Source of the DNA: Rhodobacteraceae bacterium KLH11
GTDB lineage: Bacteria > Pseudomonadota > Alphaproteobacteria > Rhodobacterales > Rhodobacteraceae
Length of the DNA: 64,000 bases
Assembly (NCBI GenBank): GCA_000158135.1
Contig: DS999531.1
Span: forward strand, 2,398,051-2,462,050
Reading direction: 5' to 3'
Numbering within the stretch: the stretch's first letter is position 1; every line of letters starts with the position of its first letter. Positions 49,918 through 60,086 of the stretch are shown here, one piece after another. Below the pieces are notes generated by a model. It saw nothing but the letters and a program-made list of their open reading frames with translations. It was not told the DNA's origin and made no database searches. The translations under genes and the position numbers were made by a program.

Positions 49918-50856
49918 ATGACACGCGCGTTTGTTTTCCCGGGGCAGGGCGCCCAAACCATCGGAATGGGCAAGGCTCTGGCCGAGGCTTATCCGGCTGC
50001 TCGGGCTGTTTTCGATGAGGTTGATGAGGCTTTGGGCGAAAAGCTGAGCGATCTGATCTGGGACGGCGACATCGCCGATCTGACGCTGACGCAGAATGCG
50101 CAGCCTGCGCTGATGGCAACCTCGATAGCGGCGCTGCGCGCGCTTGAGGCCGAGGGGGCATCGATTTCGATGGCGTCTTATGTGGCCGGGCATTCGCTGG
50201 GTGAATATTCGGCGTTGGCTGCTGCCGGGGCTTTGTCGGTTGCAGATACCGCGCGGCTGTTGCGGACACGCGGACAAGCCATGCAAAGCGCCGTGCCCGT
50301 GGGCGAGGGCGCGATGGCGGCCATTCTGGGCCTTGACCTTGAGGCTGTGCGCGCTGTTGCCGCCGAAGCCGCGCAGGGCGAGGTCTGTCAGGCCGCCAAT
50401 GACAACGATCCGACGCAGGTTGTGGTTTCGGGCGACAAGGCTGCTGTTGAACGCGCGGCTGAGATTGCCAAGGAGAAAGGCGCCAAACGCGCGATTATGT
50501 TGCCGGTAAGTGCTCCATTTCACTGTGCGCTGATGCAGCCTGCTGCAGATGTAATGGCAGAGGCTCTGGCTGCTGTTGAAATCAAGGCACCCGCCGTGCC
50601 GCTGGTTGCAAATGTGCGGGCAGAGGCCGTGAGTGACCCGGACACGATCCGGCAATTGCTGGTGGAACAGGTCACAGGTGCGGTGCGGTGGCGCGAGAGC
50701 GTTCAGTACATGGTCGCGCAAGGCGTGACCGAAGCCTGGGAAATTGGTGCGGGCAAGGCGCTGTCGGGCATGATCCGCAAGATTGATCGCGCCCTTTCCT
50801 TTCAGGCTGTGGGGTCGCCCGAAGACGTGCAAAAAGCCGTCGCGACTGGCGAATAA
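49918..50856 (+). CDS. fabD: Malonyl-CoA:ACP transacylase
   Basis: 312 aa (E. coli 309). Moves malonyl from CoA to ACP. Catalytic Ser93 in GHSLGEYSALAAAG, His in SAPFHCALMQPA, N-terminal FVFPGQGAQTIGMG. ATG 49918 has AAGAGG upstream. First gene of a fatty-acid block with fabG, acpP and fabF. Confidence 0.97.
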   Translation: MTRAFVFPGQGAQTIGMGKALAEAYPAARAVFDEVDEALGEKLSDLIWDGDIADLTLTQNAQPALMATSIAALRALEAEGASISMASYVAGHSLGEYSALAAAGALSVADTARLLRTRGQAMQSAVPVGEGAMAAILGLDLEAVRAVAAEAAQGEVCQAANDNDPTQVVVSGDKAAVERAAEIAKEKGAKRAIMLPVSAPFHCALMQPAADVMAEALAAVEIKAPAVPLVANVRAEAVSDPDTIRQLLVEQVTGAVRWRESVQYMVAQGVTEAWEIGAGKALSGMIRKIDRALSFQAVGSPEDVQKAVATGE

Positions 50857-50899
50857 GAGTGAATAGCTGCCGGTGGCGGCAGCCAGAGAGGGACAATTG

Positions 50900-51637
50900 A
50901 TGTTTGATTTGACAGGTAAGAATGCGCTGATCACGGGCGCTTCGGGTGGCATTGGCGGCGATATCGCCCGCGCGCTCTATGAGGCCGGTGCATCGGTCGG
51001 CCTATCAGGAACGCGGGTTGAGCCGCTTCAGGCGCTGGCCGACAGTCTGGGTGATCGCGCGCATGTTCTGCCCTGTAACCTGAGCGACCCGGAATCGGTG
51101 GAGGCGTTGCCGAAACAGGCGGCCGAGGCGATGGGATCGGTCGACATACTGGTCAACAATGCGGGCATCACGCGCGACAACCTGTTCATGCGGATGTCGG
51201 ATGAAGAATGGCAGAGCGTGATTGACGTGAACATGACTGCCACCATGAAGCTGTGTAAAGGCGTTATCCGGGGTATGATGAAGGCACGCTGGGGCCGGAT
51301 CGTGAATATCTCGTCCGTTGTGGCGGCGATCGGCAATGCCGGTCAGGCGAACTATGCGGCCTCCAAGGCCGGTATGATCGGCTTTTCCAAGGCACTGGCG
51401 CACGAAGTTGCAACCCGTGGTATCACTGTAAACGCTGTGGCACCGGGCTTTATCACCACCGCTATGACCGAGAAACTGACTGGGGAGCAGAAAGAAGGCC
51501 TGCTGCGCAAGGTTCCGGCAGGCCGGATGGGCGATCCTGAAGAGATCGCAGCGGCTGTATTGTATCTGGTCAGCCCCGAGGCGGGATACGTTACCGGAAG
51601 CACCTTGCATGTGAACGGCGGTATGGCCATGTTGTAA
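50900..51637 (+). CDS. fabG: 3-oxoacyl-ACP reductase
   Basis: 245 aa NADPH-linked SDR of type II fatty acid synthesis. GASGGIGG cofactor loop, NNAG, catalytic NISSVVAAIGNAGQANYAASKAG (Ser, Tyr, Lys), and NAVAPGFI. ATG 50900 follows GAGAGGGA. 43 nt after fabD. Confidence 0.97.
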   Translation: MFDLTGKNALITGASGGIGGDIARALYEAGASVGLSGTRVEPLQALADSLGDRAHVLPCNLSDPESVEALPKQAAEAMGSVDILVNNAGITRDNLFMRMSDEEWQSVIDVNMTATMKLCKGVIRGMMKARWGRIVNISSVVAAIGNAGQANYAASKAGMIGFSKALAHEVATRGITVNAVAPGFITTAMTEKLTGEQKEGLLRKVPAGRMGDPEEIAAAVLYLVSPEAGYVTGSTLHVNGGMAML

Positions 51638-51845
51638 TCGCAATTCGGGGCGGGTGCGAAAGCGTTTGCCTTGCGCGTCGTCTGTGTTATAGGCGGCGCG
51701 TATGCGCAGGGACCGGTCGAAAGGTCGTTCTCTGATCTCCCGGTGACCCGGGATTTAAACCGCCCGGAACGGGCAAACTAAAGCCAAGCCGAACGGGCAA
51801 GGGCAGAACCGGGCGGACCGCCCTGAAATGAAATGAGGAATAGAC

Positions 51846-52079
51846 ATGAGCGACGTCGCAGATCGCGTTAAGAAGATCGTTGTTGAGCACCTGGGTGTTG
51901 AAGAGGACAAGGTTGCTGAAAACGCCTCGTTCATCGACGACCTGGGCGCAGACAGCCTGGACACCGTTGAGCTGGTTATGGCTTTCGAAGAAGAGTTCGG
52001 CATCGAGATCCCTGATGATGCAGCCGAAACCATCCAGACCTTTGGCGACGCCGTCAAATTCATCAGCGAAGCCTCCTAA
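51846..52079 (+). CDS. acpP: Acyl carrier protein
   Basis: 77 aa acidic protein. Phosphopantetheine Ser37 in [10 protein letters not shown]. Carries the growing chain and also donates the acyl group to LuxI. About 208 nt after fabG, so probably with its own promoter, and closed by a terminator. Confidence 0.98.
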   Translation: MSDVADRVKKIVVEHLGVEEDKVAENASFIDDLGADSLDTVELVMAFEEEFGIEIPDDAAETIQTFGDAVKFISEAS

Positions 52080-52101
52080 ACCCTTCGCATCCAGACAAAA
52101 G

Positions 52102-52137
52102 CGGCGCTTCCGGGCAACGGAGGCGCCGTTTTTTTTA
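52102..52137 (+). terminator. Intrinsic terminator of acpP
   Basis: CGGCGCTTCCG pairs with CGGAGGCGCCG (loop GGCAA), then eight T. Stable, 22 nt after acpP. Confidence 0.92.
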
Positions 52138-52219
52138 CCCTGCCTTAATTCGTGCTTGCCTAGATGAGACAAGCGTTTGCACTGTGACGCTTGAGGCAAA
52201 TAATCGAGCGGGCAAGGGC

Positions 52220-52759
52220 ATGATAAGATCCACCCCGATGATAAACACGTCGCGTCTGACCTTGTGTGCGATGCGTCCCGAGGATTTCAACCGGTTCGCC
52301 GAGATATGGCGCAACCCCGAGGTTGTGCGCCATATCGGTGGCACGCCGAAGACACGGGGCGAGGCGTGGGATTCGTTTCTGCGCAATGCCGGGCATTGGC
52401 AGATGACCGGGTTCGGCCAATGGGGTGTGGTTCTGCAATCGAATCGGACGCTGATCGGGCAGGCCGGGTTTTTCTATGGCAACCGTGCATTGGGCGAAGA
52501 TTTTGACGGCTTCCCCGAGGCGGGTTGGGTACTGGACCCCGACATGCAGGGGCAGGGATACGGGCGCGAGGCTGCGCAGGCCGCGCATGACTGGTTTGAT
52601 CGGGTTATTCCCGGCCCGTTGGTTGCATTGATTGAGTCAAGCCACACCGCATCGCAACGACTGGCCGAGGGGCTTGGGTATGAGTTGATCCGCGAGGCAG
52701 AGTATCAGGATGCTCAGGTCCATCTGTTTCGGCGAAATGGTCCTCCGGCGCGGCGGTGA
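52220..52759 (+). CDS. GNAT-family N-acetyltransferase
   Basis: 179 aa, RimJ/RimL-like. Seen: TSRLTLCAMRPEDFNRFAEIW at the start, GWVLDPDMQGQGYGREAAQA (acetyl-CoA loop, Q-x-G-x-G/A), and SSHTASQRLAEGLGYELI. Substrate unknown. Start is uncertain (ATG 52220, or ATG 52238, or an upstream GTG at 52184). Lies inside the fatty-acid block. Confidence 0.85.
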   Translation: MIRSTPMINTSRLTLCAMRPEDFNRFAEIWRNPEVVRHIGGTPKTRGEAWDSFLRNAGHWQMTGFGQWGVVLQSNRTLIGQAGFFYGNRALGEDFDGFPEAGWVLDPDMQGQGYGREAAQAAHDWFDRVIPGPLVALIESSHTASQRLAEGLGYELIREAEYQDAQVHLFRRNGPPARR

Positions 52760-52881
52760 AATCTTTCAGCTGAGATGATGCCGCAAACAGCATCTACTGT
52801 GCCGATCCCGGAAGTGATGGGGCAGCGCGCGGCGATATGGTATCGTGGTATAGCCATTTGAGTGGGCGGAGGAGAAAGCTC

Positions 52882-53625
52882 ATGAGAATTTACCCCACGA
52901 TGGAATTGCGCAATGGTCGTTGTGTCACGCTGGACAAGGGGCGTCTGGACGAGGCGATGGTCTGGCATGTGAACCCAACCGAAACGGCGCGCAGCTGGTC
53001 TGCGGCCGGTGCCAACTGGATGCAGCTCACTGATTTCGATGCAATCGAAGGGCGCGATACCAATGCCGCATTGATCGAAGAGATCATCCGGACGGCAGAG
53101 ATGTCCGTGCAATTGGCTGGCGGTATGCGGAGCCGAGAGCAGGTTGAACATTGGATCGACAAGGGCGCAGGTCGAATCGTAATTGGCACTCTTGCTGCGC
53201 GGGATCCGCAACTGGTGAAGGAACTGGCCCGGCTGTATCCCGATCAGATCGTTCTGGCCGTGGATGTCTGGCAGGGATATGTGATGACCGAAGGCTGGCG
53301 CACCCAGAGCGCCTTTACGCCCATGGCCTTCATCGAAGCGTTTGCAGACACGCCATTTGCGGCCATTCTGGTCACCGATATCGACAGCGACATGGAAGAT
53401 GTCGAGGCGCAGCTGGGTCTGATTTCGGGCCTTGCGGAAGCATCGCGCACGCCGATCATCGCCAGCGGTGTGGTGCGCGTGACGGATGACATTTCCCGCC
53501 TTGCCTATATCCCGAATATCTCGGGCGTGTTGGTGGGGCGGGCCCTGTTCCGCAAAACCGTTGATCTGGGCGAAGCGCTGGAGGTCGCGAAATCGGCCCA
53601 TGAGCCGGTTGCCGCGTTCCAGTAA
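52882..53625 (+). CDS. HisA-like TIM-barrel protein, catalytic Asp to Glu
   Basis: 247 aa. Two-fold HisA fold: MRIYPTMELRNGRCVTLDKG at the start, LTDFDAIEGR, QLAGGMRSREQVEHWIDKGA, LAVDVWQGYVMTEGW and ASGVVRVTDDI. The first catalytic Asp of HisA (Asp8) is Glu8 here; the second (in AVDVWQG) is kept. It lies in the fatty-acid block far from other his genes, so it is a paralogue, not the ProFAR isomerase of histidine synthesis. ATG 52882 with GGAGGAG upstream. Reaction unknown. Confidence 0.85.
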   Translation: MRIYPTMELRNGRCVTLDKGRLDEAMVWHVNPTETARSWSAAGANWMQLTDFDAIEGRDTNAALIEEIIRTAEMSVQLAGGMRSREQVEHWIDKGAGRIVIGTLAARDPQLVKELARLYPDQIVLAVDVWQGYVMTEGWRTQSAFTPMAFIEAFADTPFAAILVTDIDSDMEDVEAQLGLISGLAEASRTPIIASGVVRVTDDISRLAYIPNISGVLVGRALFRKTVDLGEALEVAKSAHEPVAAFQ

Positions 53626-53695
53626 TCCGCGACTATACGCCAAAGATGCGTGTGAACGAGCTGTTGTCCGGGTCAGAATCTGCTGTTGCTCTTGC

Positions 53696-53715
53696 CCCCG
53701 GCCCCCGGGCCGGGG
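53696..53715. other. GC-rich perfect hairpin upstream of fabF
   Basis: CCCCGGCC-CCCG-GGCCGGGG, 8-bp stem, 43 nt before the fabF ATG. No T-run follows, so it is not a standard terminator. Possible leader structure. Confidence 0.35.
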
Positions 53716-53757
53716 TATGAGCGGTTCTCATAACAGGAAGCAGGCAAGAGGCATTTC

Positions 53758-55023
53758 ATGCGCAGAGTCGTTGTAACCGGTCTTGGATTGGTCACTCCTT
53801 TGGCCAGTGGGGTCGAGGAAACATGGTCACGGTTGCTGGACGGAGAATCCGGCGCTGGCCCGATCACGCAGTTTGATGCCGAAGGCAGCGGGGTCACCAC
53901 GACCTATGCCTGCGAAGTGCCGCGCGGCGATGGAACCGATGGCACGTTCAACCCTGACGACTGGATGCCGCCGAAAGAGCAGCGCAAGATCGAGGATTTC
54001 ATCCTCTATTCCATCGCTGCTGCTGAAATGGCCTGTAAAGACGCCAATTGGCTGCCCGAGGACGAAGACGATCGCCTGCGCACAGGCGTTCTGATCGGGT
54101 CCGGGATCGGTGGGCTTGGCTCGATCGCCAACACGGCGAACCTGATCCGCGACAAGGGCCCGCGCCGTGTGTCGCCATTCTTTATCCCCGGTGCGCTGAT
54201 CAATCTGGCCTCGGGTCAGGTCTCGATCCGGCATGGGTTCAAGGGCCCGAACCACTCGGTTGTGACGGCTTGCTCAACTGGCGCGCATGCCATCGGGGAT
54301 GCCAGCCGCATCATCCGTGCGGGCGATGCGGATGTGATGGTTGCAGGTGGCGGTGAAGGCTGCATCTGCGAGATCGGTATCGCGGGTTTCAACGCCTGCA
54401 AGGCTTTGTCTACCAAATATGCCGACAACCCCAAGGCAGCCAGCCGCCCCTATGACGTTGATCGCGATGGATTCGTCATGGGTGAGGGCGCGGGTATCGT
54501 GGTGCTTGAGGATTACGAACACGCCAAGGCGCGGGGTGCGAAGATTTACGCCGAGGTGCTGGGGTATGGCATGTCTGGTGATGCTTACCATATTACCGCA
54601 CCGTCAGAGGATGGCGATGGTGCCGAGCGCTCGATGAAGGCCGCGCTGCGCAGTGCGGGGCTGGAGCCGAAGGATCTGGACTATATCAATGCGCATGGCA
54701 CCTCGACCATGGCGGATACGATTGAGTTGGGCGCGGTTGAGCGCCTGCTGGGTGACCATGCCAGCAATGCGACCATGACATCGACCAAATCGGCCACCGG
54801 TCACCTTTTGGGGGCTGCAGGCGCGATTGAGGCAATCTTCTCGATCCTCGCGATCCGCGATCAGGTGGCGCCGCCAACGATCAATCTGGACAACCCGGCT
54901 GTTGAAACGCCGATTGATCTGGCCCCCAATGCCAAGCGTGAGCGTGAGATCAACGTAGCCCTGTCGAACTCGTTCGGCTTTGGCGGGACCAATGCCAGTG
55001 TGATCTTCGGAAAGGCCAGTTAA
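53758..55023 (+). CDS. fabF: 3-oxoacyl-ACP synthase II
   Basis: 421 aa condensing enzyme. Catalytic Cys in TACSTGAHAIG, His in NAHGTST and TKSATGHLLGAAG, and C-terminal NSFGFGGTNAS. The length and triad mark the FabF (KAS II) family. The stop is followed at once by the mltG ATG. Confidence 0.97.
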   Translation: MRRVVVTGLGLVTPLASGVEETWSRLLDGESGAGPITQFDAEGSGVTTTYACEVPRGDGTDGTFNPDDWMPPKEQRKIEDFILYSIAAAEMACKDANWLPEDEDDRLRTGVLIGSGIGGLGSIANTANLIRDKGPRRVSPFFIPGALINLASGQVSIRHGFKGPNHSVVTACSTGAHAIGDASRIIRAGDADVMVAGGGEGCICEIGIAGFNACKALSTKYADNPKAASRPYDVDRDGFVMGEGAGIVVLEDYEHAKARGAKIYAEVLGYGMSGDAYHITAPSEDGDGAERSMKAALRSAGLEPKDLDYINAHGTSTMADTIELGAVERLLGDHASNATMTSTKSATGHLLGAAGAIEAIFSILAIRDQVAPPTINLDNPAVETPIDLAPNAKREREINVALSNSFGFGGTNASVIFGKAS

Positions 55024-56181
55024 ATGTGGCGGGCCTTGGCATCGAATGCGCTGACCGTTCTGGTGGTTGGCCTGTTCCTGATGGGGGGCGTTATTCTCTG
55101 GGGCCAGTCGCAATATAAATCCGAAGGACCGCTGGAAACAGCAATTTGCCTGCAGGTCAAACCGGGCTCGAACATGACCCGTGTCAGCCGTGATCTGGAA
55201 GATCAGGGCGCGATCAGCAGCGGTTTGATTTTCCGTCTGGCTGCGGATTATGCGGATAAAGCCCAGCAGTTGAAAGCAGGCAGCTTTCTGGTGCGCGAAG
55301 GCGCGACGATGGAACAGATCGTTGATGAGATCACCAGCACTGGCGCGAGCACATGCGGAACCGAGATCGAATACCGCATTGGCGTGACCCGGACGCAGAC
55401 ACGCGTGCGCGAGCTGGACCCGGCGACTCTGGATTTCGTCGAGGTTGCGTCATTCGAAGTTGGTGACGGAGACGTTCCTGAAGTATACGGAGAAAAGCGG
55501 GGCGAGGCAGATACTCGCTATCGGATTTCTCTGGCTGAGGGTGTGACCAGCTGGCAGATTGTAGAGGCGCTGAAATCCTTGGAATTGCTGACTGGTGAGG
55601 TTGCGGAGCTACCCGCAGAGGGGGTTCTGGCACCGGACAGTTACGAGGTGACGCCGGGTACTGACCGAAATGCCCTTCTGGACGATATGAAGGAAAAACA
55701 ACAGCTTAGGATTAATGCGGTTTGGGAGGGGCGGCAGGACGGATTGCCGCTGAACAGCCCGGAAGAGATGTTGATCCTGGCGTCGATCATCGAGAAAGAG
55801 ACCGGCCTGCCAGACGAGCGTGGGCAGGTGGCGAGCGTGTTTGTGAACCGGTTGAATCAGGGGATGAAGCTGCAAACGGACCCAACGGTGATCTATGGTG
55901 TCACCAAGGGGCAAGGCACGCTGGGCCGGGGGTTGCGGCGGAGTGAGCTGCGCCGTGCAACGCCCTGGAATACCTATCTGATCGACGGTTTGCCGCCGAC
56001 ACCGATTGCCAATCCGGGGCTTGCCAGCCTTGAGGCTGCGGTGGCACCGGACGAGACCAGCTTTGTGTTCTTCGTCGCGGATGGAACCGGAGGCCATGCC
56101 TTTGCCGAGACCTTGCAGGAACACAATCGCAACGTCGCCAAGTGGCGCGAGATTGAGGCTGAGCGGAATTCAGGGAACTGA
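55024..56181 (+). CDS. mltG: Endolytic transglycosylase MltG
   Basis: 385 aa. One N-terminal TM helix (about residues 9-29), a LysM-like part, and the YceG domain with MLILASIIEKETGLPDERGQVASVF (catalytic Glu), QTDPTVIYG, and NTYLIDGLPPTPIANPG. Cuts nascent glycan strands and helps end their growth. Its start codon follows fabF with no gap. Confidence 0.95.
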   Translation: MWRALASNALTVLVVGLFLMGGVILWGQSQYKSEGPLETAICLQVKPGSNMTRVSRDLEDQGAISSGLIFRLAADYADKAQQLKAGSFLVREGATMEQIVDEITSTGASTCGTEIEYRIGVTRTQTRVRELDPATLDFVEVASFEVGDGDVPEVYGEKRGEADTRYRISLAEGVTSWQIVEALKSLELLTGEVAELPAEGVLAPDSYEVTPGTDRNALLDDMKEKQQLRINAVWEGRQDGLPLNSPEEMLILASIIEKETGLPDERGQVASVFVNRLNQGMKLQTDPTVIYGVTKGQGTLGRGLRRSELRRATPWNTYLIDGLPPTPIANPGLASLEAAVAPDETSFVFFVADGTGGHAFAETLQEHNRNVAKWREIEAERNSGN

Positions 56182-56261
56182 ACCGATCTTCTGTGTTGTA
56201 CAGGGCAGAAACAGCGTTTTATCCGTGTTGTACAACTTGAAACTGTTGCCCCAAACGACAG

Positions 56262-56290
56262 CGGCCCGGTCAATCGACCGGGCCGTTTCT
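56262..56290 (+). terminator. Intrinsic terminator of fabF-mltG
   Basis: CGGCCCGGTC-AATC-GACCGGGCCG, then TTTCTTGTT. It reaches the stop region of the convergent helicase gene. Confidence 0.85.
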
Positions 56291-56293
56291 TGT

Positions 56294-57553
<1,260 letters not shown>

Positions 57554-57879
57554 ATAACTATCCTTTACAGCCCGGGGCAGTAGCCCACGGGCAAGTTTTG
57601 ATGGGCCGCATCCGCGACCAACAGGGGTTGTGCGAGACCTCGGGACACGCAGGCGTTTCCTGCAGCATCTGGTCGTCGCGTCAAGAACCCTGCGTGAAGG
57701 GGAACTATGGGATGAATCGGGCGCTGTGGGGCGGGTGGGCCCGCCGATGCTCACGCGTCAGCGCTGTTTGAGGGGCACATGCGCCTTGCGGGCGCAATTG
57801 TCAAGCTCCGGGTCGGCGATAAGCTTGCAGAGGTCGCATGTTTGCCAGATACCGATTGTCAGGTTTTGCAGGATAGGCC
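57554..57879. other. Intergenic stretch, helicase promoter region
   Basis: 326 bases between divergent helicase and EamA genes. It must contain both promoters. GCGCC and GGCGC (57781-57795) form a small hairpin. A minus-strand string with two CxxC-like pairs (57767-57879) was examined and not called. No repeat or RNA gene is recognised. Confidence 0.5.
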
Positions 57880-58767
57880 ATGACGTTCAGAGCATTACAG
57901 GGGGCGGATATGAGGACCGCCAGCATCGCCCTTGTCATCGGCGGGATGATGTGGGGCCTGTACTGGATTCCGGTTCGGTATTTCGTCGCTCAGGGGCTGG
58001 ATGGTCCATGGCCGGGGATCGTGATGTATACTTCGGCGCTGATCGTGTTGACGCCTTTCCTGATGCGAGAGTGGGAAGCGCTGTTGAAAGACTGGCGTGG
58101 GCTGATCTTCAGTGGCATGTTCACCGGCGCGGCGTTCAGCCTGTTTACCATCAGTCTGGTTTATACGGATGTCGTCCGCGCGATCCTGCTGTTCTATCTG
58201 ACGCCGGTCTGGGGAACGATCCTTGGGATGGTGTTTCTGGGCGAACGTCTGGGCCCGGCGCGCGTGCTGGGGCTGTTGTGTGGCCTGGGCGGCATGGTCA
58301 TCGTGCTGGGAGCAGAGCAGGGGTTCCCATGGCCACGCAACACGGGGGACTGGCTGGCGCTGATCTCGGGGATCACCTGGGCATTGGGGTCGCTGGGGCT
58401 TTATCGGGCGTCCGGCATTTCGGTTCCGGGGCAGGTCTTTGCCTTTATTTCCGGGGCTTTGATACTGTCTTTGGTGAGCCTACCGTTTGGTGATGGTTTG
58501 GCCTCTTCCGAGGTGATCGGTGAGATGGTTATACGCATTGGCCCGGTTGCGCTGCTGTCTGTGCTTTATACATTGCCGATGTTCTTTCTGACCATTTGGC
58601 CCGCGACCAGACTGACCCCCGCACGTGTCGGTCTGTTGCTGATGAGCGAGGTTGTGGTGGGCCTGATCTCGGCTGCGGCTTTCTCGGGCGAGCCATTTGG
58701 GATGCGAGAGCTTGTTGGTGCGACGCTGATCGTAAGTGCTGCGTTTCTGGAGGTCATGCGGGGCTGA
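57880..58767 (+). CDS. EamA/DMT-family transporter
   Basis: 295 aa, ten TM helices in two EamA repeats (residues 15-130 and 155-290), with ERLGPARVLGLLCGLGGMVIVLG at the end of the first repeat and SGEPFGMRELVGATLIVSAAF at the end of the second. Exports small metabolites such as amino acids; substrate unknown. ATG 57880 has AGGATAGGCC upstream; ATG 57910 is also possible. Confidence 0.88.
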   Translation: MTFRALQGADMRTASIALVIGGMMWGLYWIPVRYFVAQGLDGPWPGIVMYTSALIVLTPFLMREWEALLKDWRGLIFSGMFTGAAFSLFTISLVYTDVVRAILLFYLTPVWGTILGMVFLGERLGPARVLGLLCGLGGMVIVLGAEQGFPWPRNTGDWLALISGITWALGSLGLYRASGISVPGQVFAFISGALILSLVSLPFGDGLASSEVIGEMVIRIGPVALLSVLYTLPMFFLTIWPATRLTPARVGLLLMSEVVVGLISAAAFSGEPFGMRELVGATLIVSAAFLEVMRG

Positions 58768-58815
58768 TCGTTAACGAACCGCACGTTGGGCGTTGCATGC
58801 ATGTTGCGTAAGGCA

Positions 58816-58844
58816 TTGACTTTGCGCACTTTTGTGGATATACC
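58816..58844 (+). promoter_or_regulatory. Sigma70-like promoter upstream of GTA remnant
   Basis: TTGACT (58816) and TATACC (58839) with a 17-bp spacer, one of the best matches to a housekeeping promoter in the window. Transcription would start near 58851, about 20 nt before a strong terminator. Confidence 0.55.
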
Positions 58845-58870
58845 TTGTGCCATGCTAGAAGAAGTGGGCA

Positions 58871-58901
58871 ACGGCCCCGGGGCAACCCGGTGGCCGTTTT
58901 T
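58871..58901 (+). terminator. Intrinsic terminator between promoter and GTA gene 1
   Basis: ACGGCC-CCGGG stem, GCAA (GNRA) loop, CCCGG-GGCCGT, then five T. With the promoter just upstream it would make an RNA of about 50 nt, or act as an attenuator for the genes after it. Confidence 0.75.
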
Positions 58902-58947
58902 CGTTTCTCTCGTGCGGAAAAACTCACGCATGAGGTCACAGGCAAAC

Positions 58948-59292
58948 ATGACTTTGATTACCCCGGAAGAGCGGATTTCCCAGACGGCTGATTTGTTGCA
59001 GTCGCTGGAAAGGTCCATTCGCGATCTGCGCCAGGCAGCGGAAGAACTGCGTAGGCAGATCGGTGCCGGGGAGGATGCAGACCTTGCCGGAACAGGCAAG
59101 CAACTGGGTCAGCTAGAGGGGCTGATCCGCAGTTGCCAGAAAGTGGAGACAAGCTTTGTCGAACAACATCACAGACAAGCCGGAATTGCCCAGGGGGGCT
59201 ATGCGCTCGACCTTGATCGGGCACGATCTGAGATCGGGTGCAGGCTGGCTCGCCTCCGCGCCTGTTGCGGTGCAGGACAGGTTTCTGAGTGA
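58948..59292 (+). CDS. GTA gene 1 (small terminase-type) protein
   Basis: 114 aa. The start MTLITPEERISQTADLLQSLERSIRDLRQAAEELRRQ is a coiled-coil like the first protein of Rhodobacterales gene transfer agents (RcGTA g1, shown to act as small terminase). It stands immediately before, and overlaps, the large terminase fragment, as in that cluster. In-frame ATGs at 58852 and 58930 are alternatives. Intact in itself. Confidence 0.7.
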   Translation: MTLITPEERISQTADLLQSLERSIRDLRQAAEELRRQIGAGEDADLAGTGKQLGQLEGLIRSCQKVETSFVEQHHRQAGIAQGGYALDLDRARSEIGCRLARLRACCGAGQVSE

Positions 59293-59812
59293 GATCGGGG
59301 AGGGGGGGCTGTGTGCCCTCCCTTTCCTGTTCGAGTTCTGGGCACTGCCGCATCAGTTGCCGCCCGATGGGGACTGGCGGTCGTGGGTGATCATGGGCGG
59401 GCGTGGGGCTGGCAAGACCCGTGCCGGGGCTGAATGGGTTCGGTCGATGGTTGAGGGGTCTTTGCCTTTGGATAAGGGCGAGGCGTGTCGCGTGGCCTTG
59501 GTGGGTGAGACATTCGATCAGGTGCGCGACGTGATGATCTTTGGCGATAGCGGGATTTTACAGTGCTCGCCGCCGGATCGACGGCCGGTGTGGAAAGCCT
59601 CTGAACGCAAGCTGGTCTGGCCCAACGGGGCCGAGGCACAGGCGTTTTCGGCGCATGACCCGGAGGGGTTACGCGGCCCTCAGTTCGATGCCGCCTGGGT
59701 GGATGAGTTGGCCAAGTGGAAGAAGGCGGGCGAGACCTGGGACATGTTGCAATTTGCGTTGCGGTTGTGCGCCGGTGCATTTGCGGGTGTCTGCATCGGG
59801 TGCCGGAGATGA
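59201..59812 (+). pseudogene. GTA large terminase (gene 2), truncated after the ATPase core
   Basis: 203 aa open frame; ATG 59201 with AGGGGGG. Seen: adenine part FWALPHQLPPDGDW, Walker A GGRGAGKTRAGAEW, Walker B FDAAWVDELAKW, up to GETWDMLQFALRL. The family continues with a Gly and TTTPR and then a nuclease domain; here, after base 59767, the frame goes into 15 unrelated residues and a stop. The nuclease domain is missing, so DNA packaging cannot work. Sequence after the junction is gene 15. Confidence 0.85.
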
Positions 59813-60077
59813 TATTTCGTGGATACGGCGCACCCGGATTGATGGGGATGACTGGGGCGGGCTGGAAGTGCCGTTGGGTGAAGAGAGCGAATCCTATCTG
59901 ATCCGTGTATTCTCTGCCGGGGCTCTGCTGCGGGAGGCGGTCGTATCCGGCACCAACTGGCAATATTCTGCGGTGATGCAGGCCGAGGATGGTCTGACCG
60001 GCCCCTATGACCTTGCTGTTGCGCAGGTGTCGGCCACCTATGGGCCGGGGGCTTTTGCCCATCTGGCGGTGGTATAA
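59769..60077 (+). pseudogene. GTA gene 15 (tail-tip/host specificity) 3' fragment
   Basis: About 102 codons with no start, in a frame other than gene 2. Reads APVHLRVSASGAGDDISWIR, then RIDGDDWGG, and ends YDLAVAQVSATYGPGAFAHLAVV, which is the C-terminal end of the Rhodobacterales GTA gene 15 protein (about 1300 aa in full). Only the end is present, joined directly to gene 2. Confidence 0.82.
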
Positions 60078-60086
60078 GAGGCTGCC

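Noticed and set aside
56190-56240. GTGTTGTACA twice, 34 bp apart, after mltG
   Set aside because: It is between convergent gene ends, with no promoter to control.
57767-57879. Minus-strand string with CDLC and a further Cys, looking like the end of a small protein
   Set aside because: No ATG or GTG start in frame, stop shortly upstream, and no ribosome site. Possibly a remnant, but not supportable.
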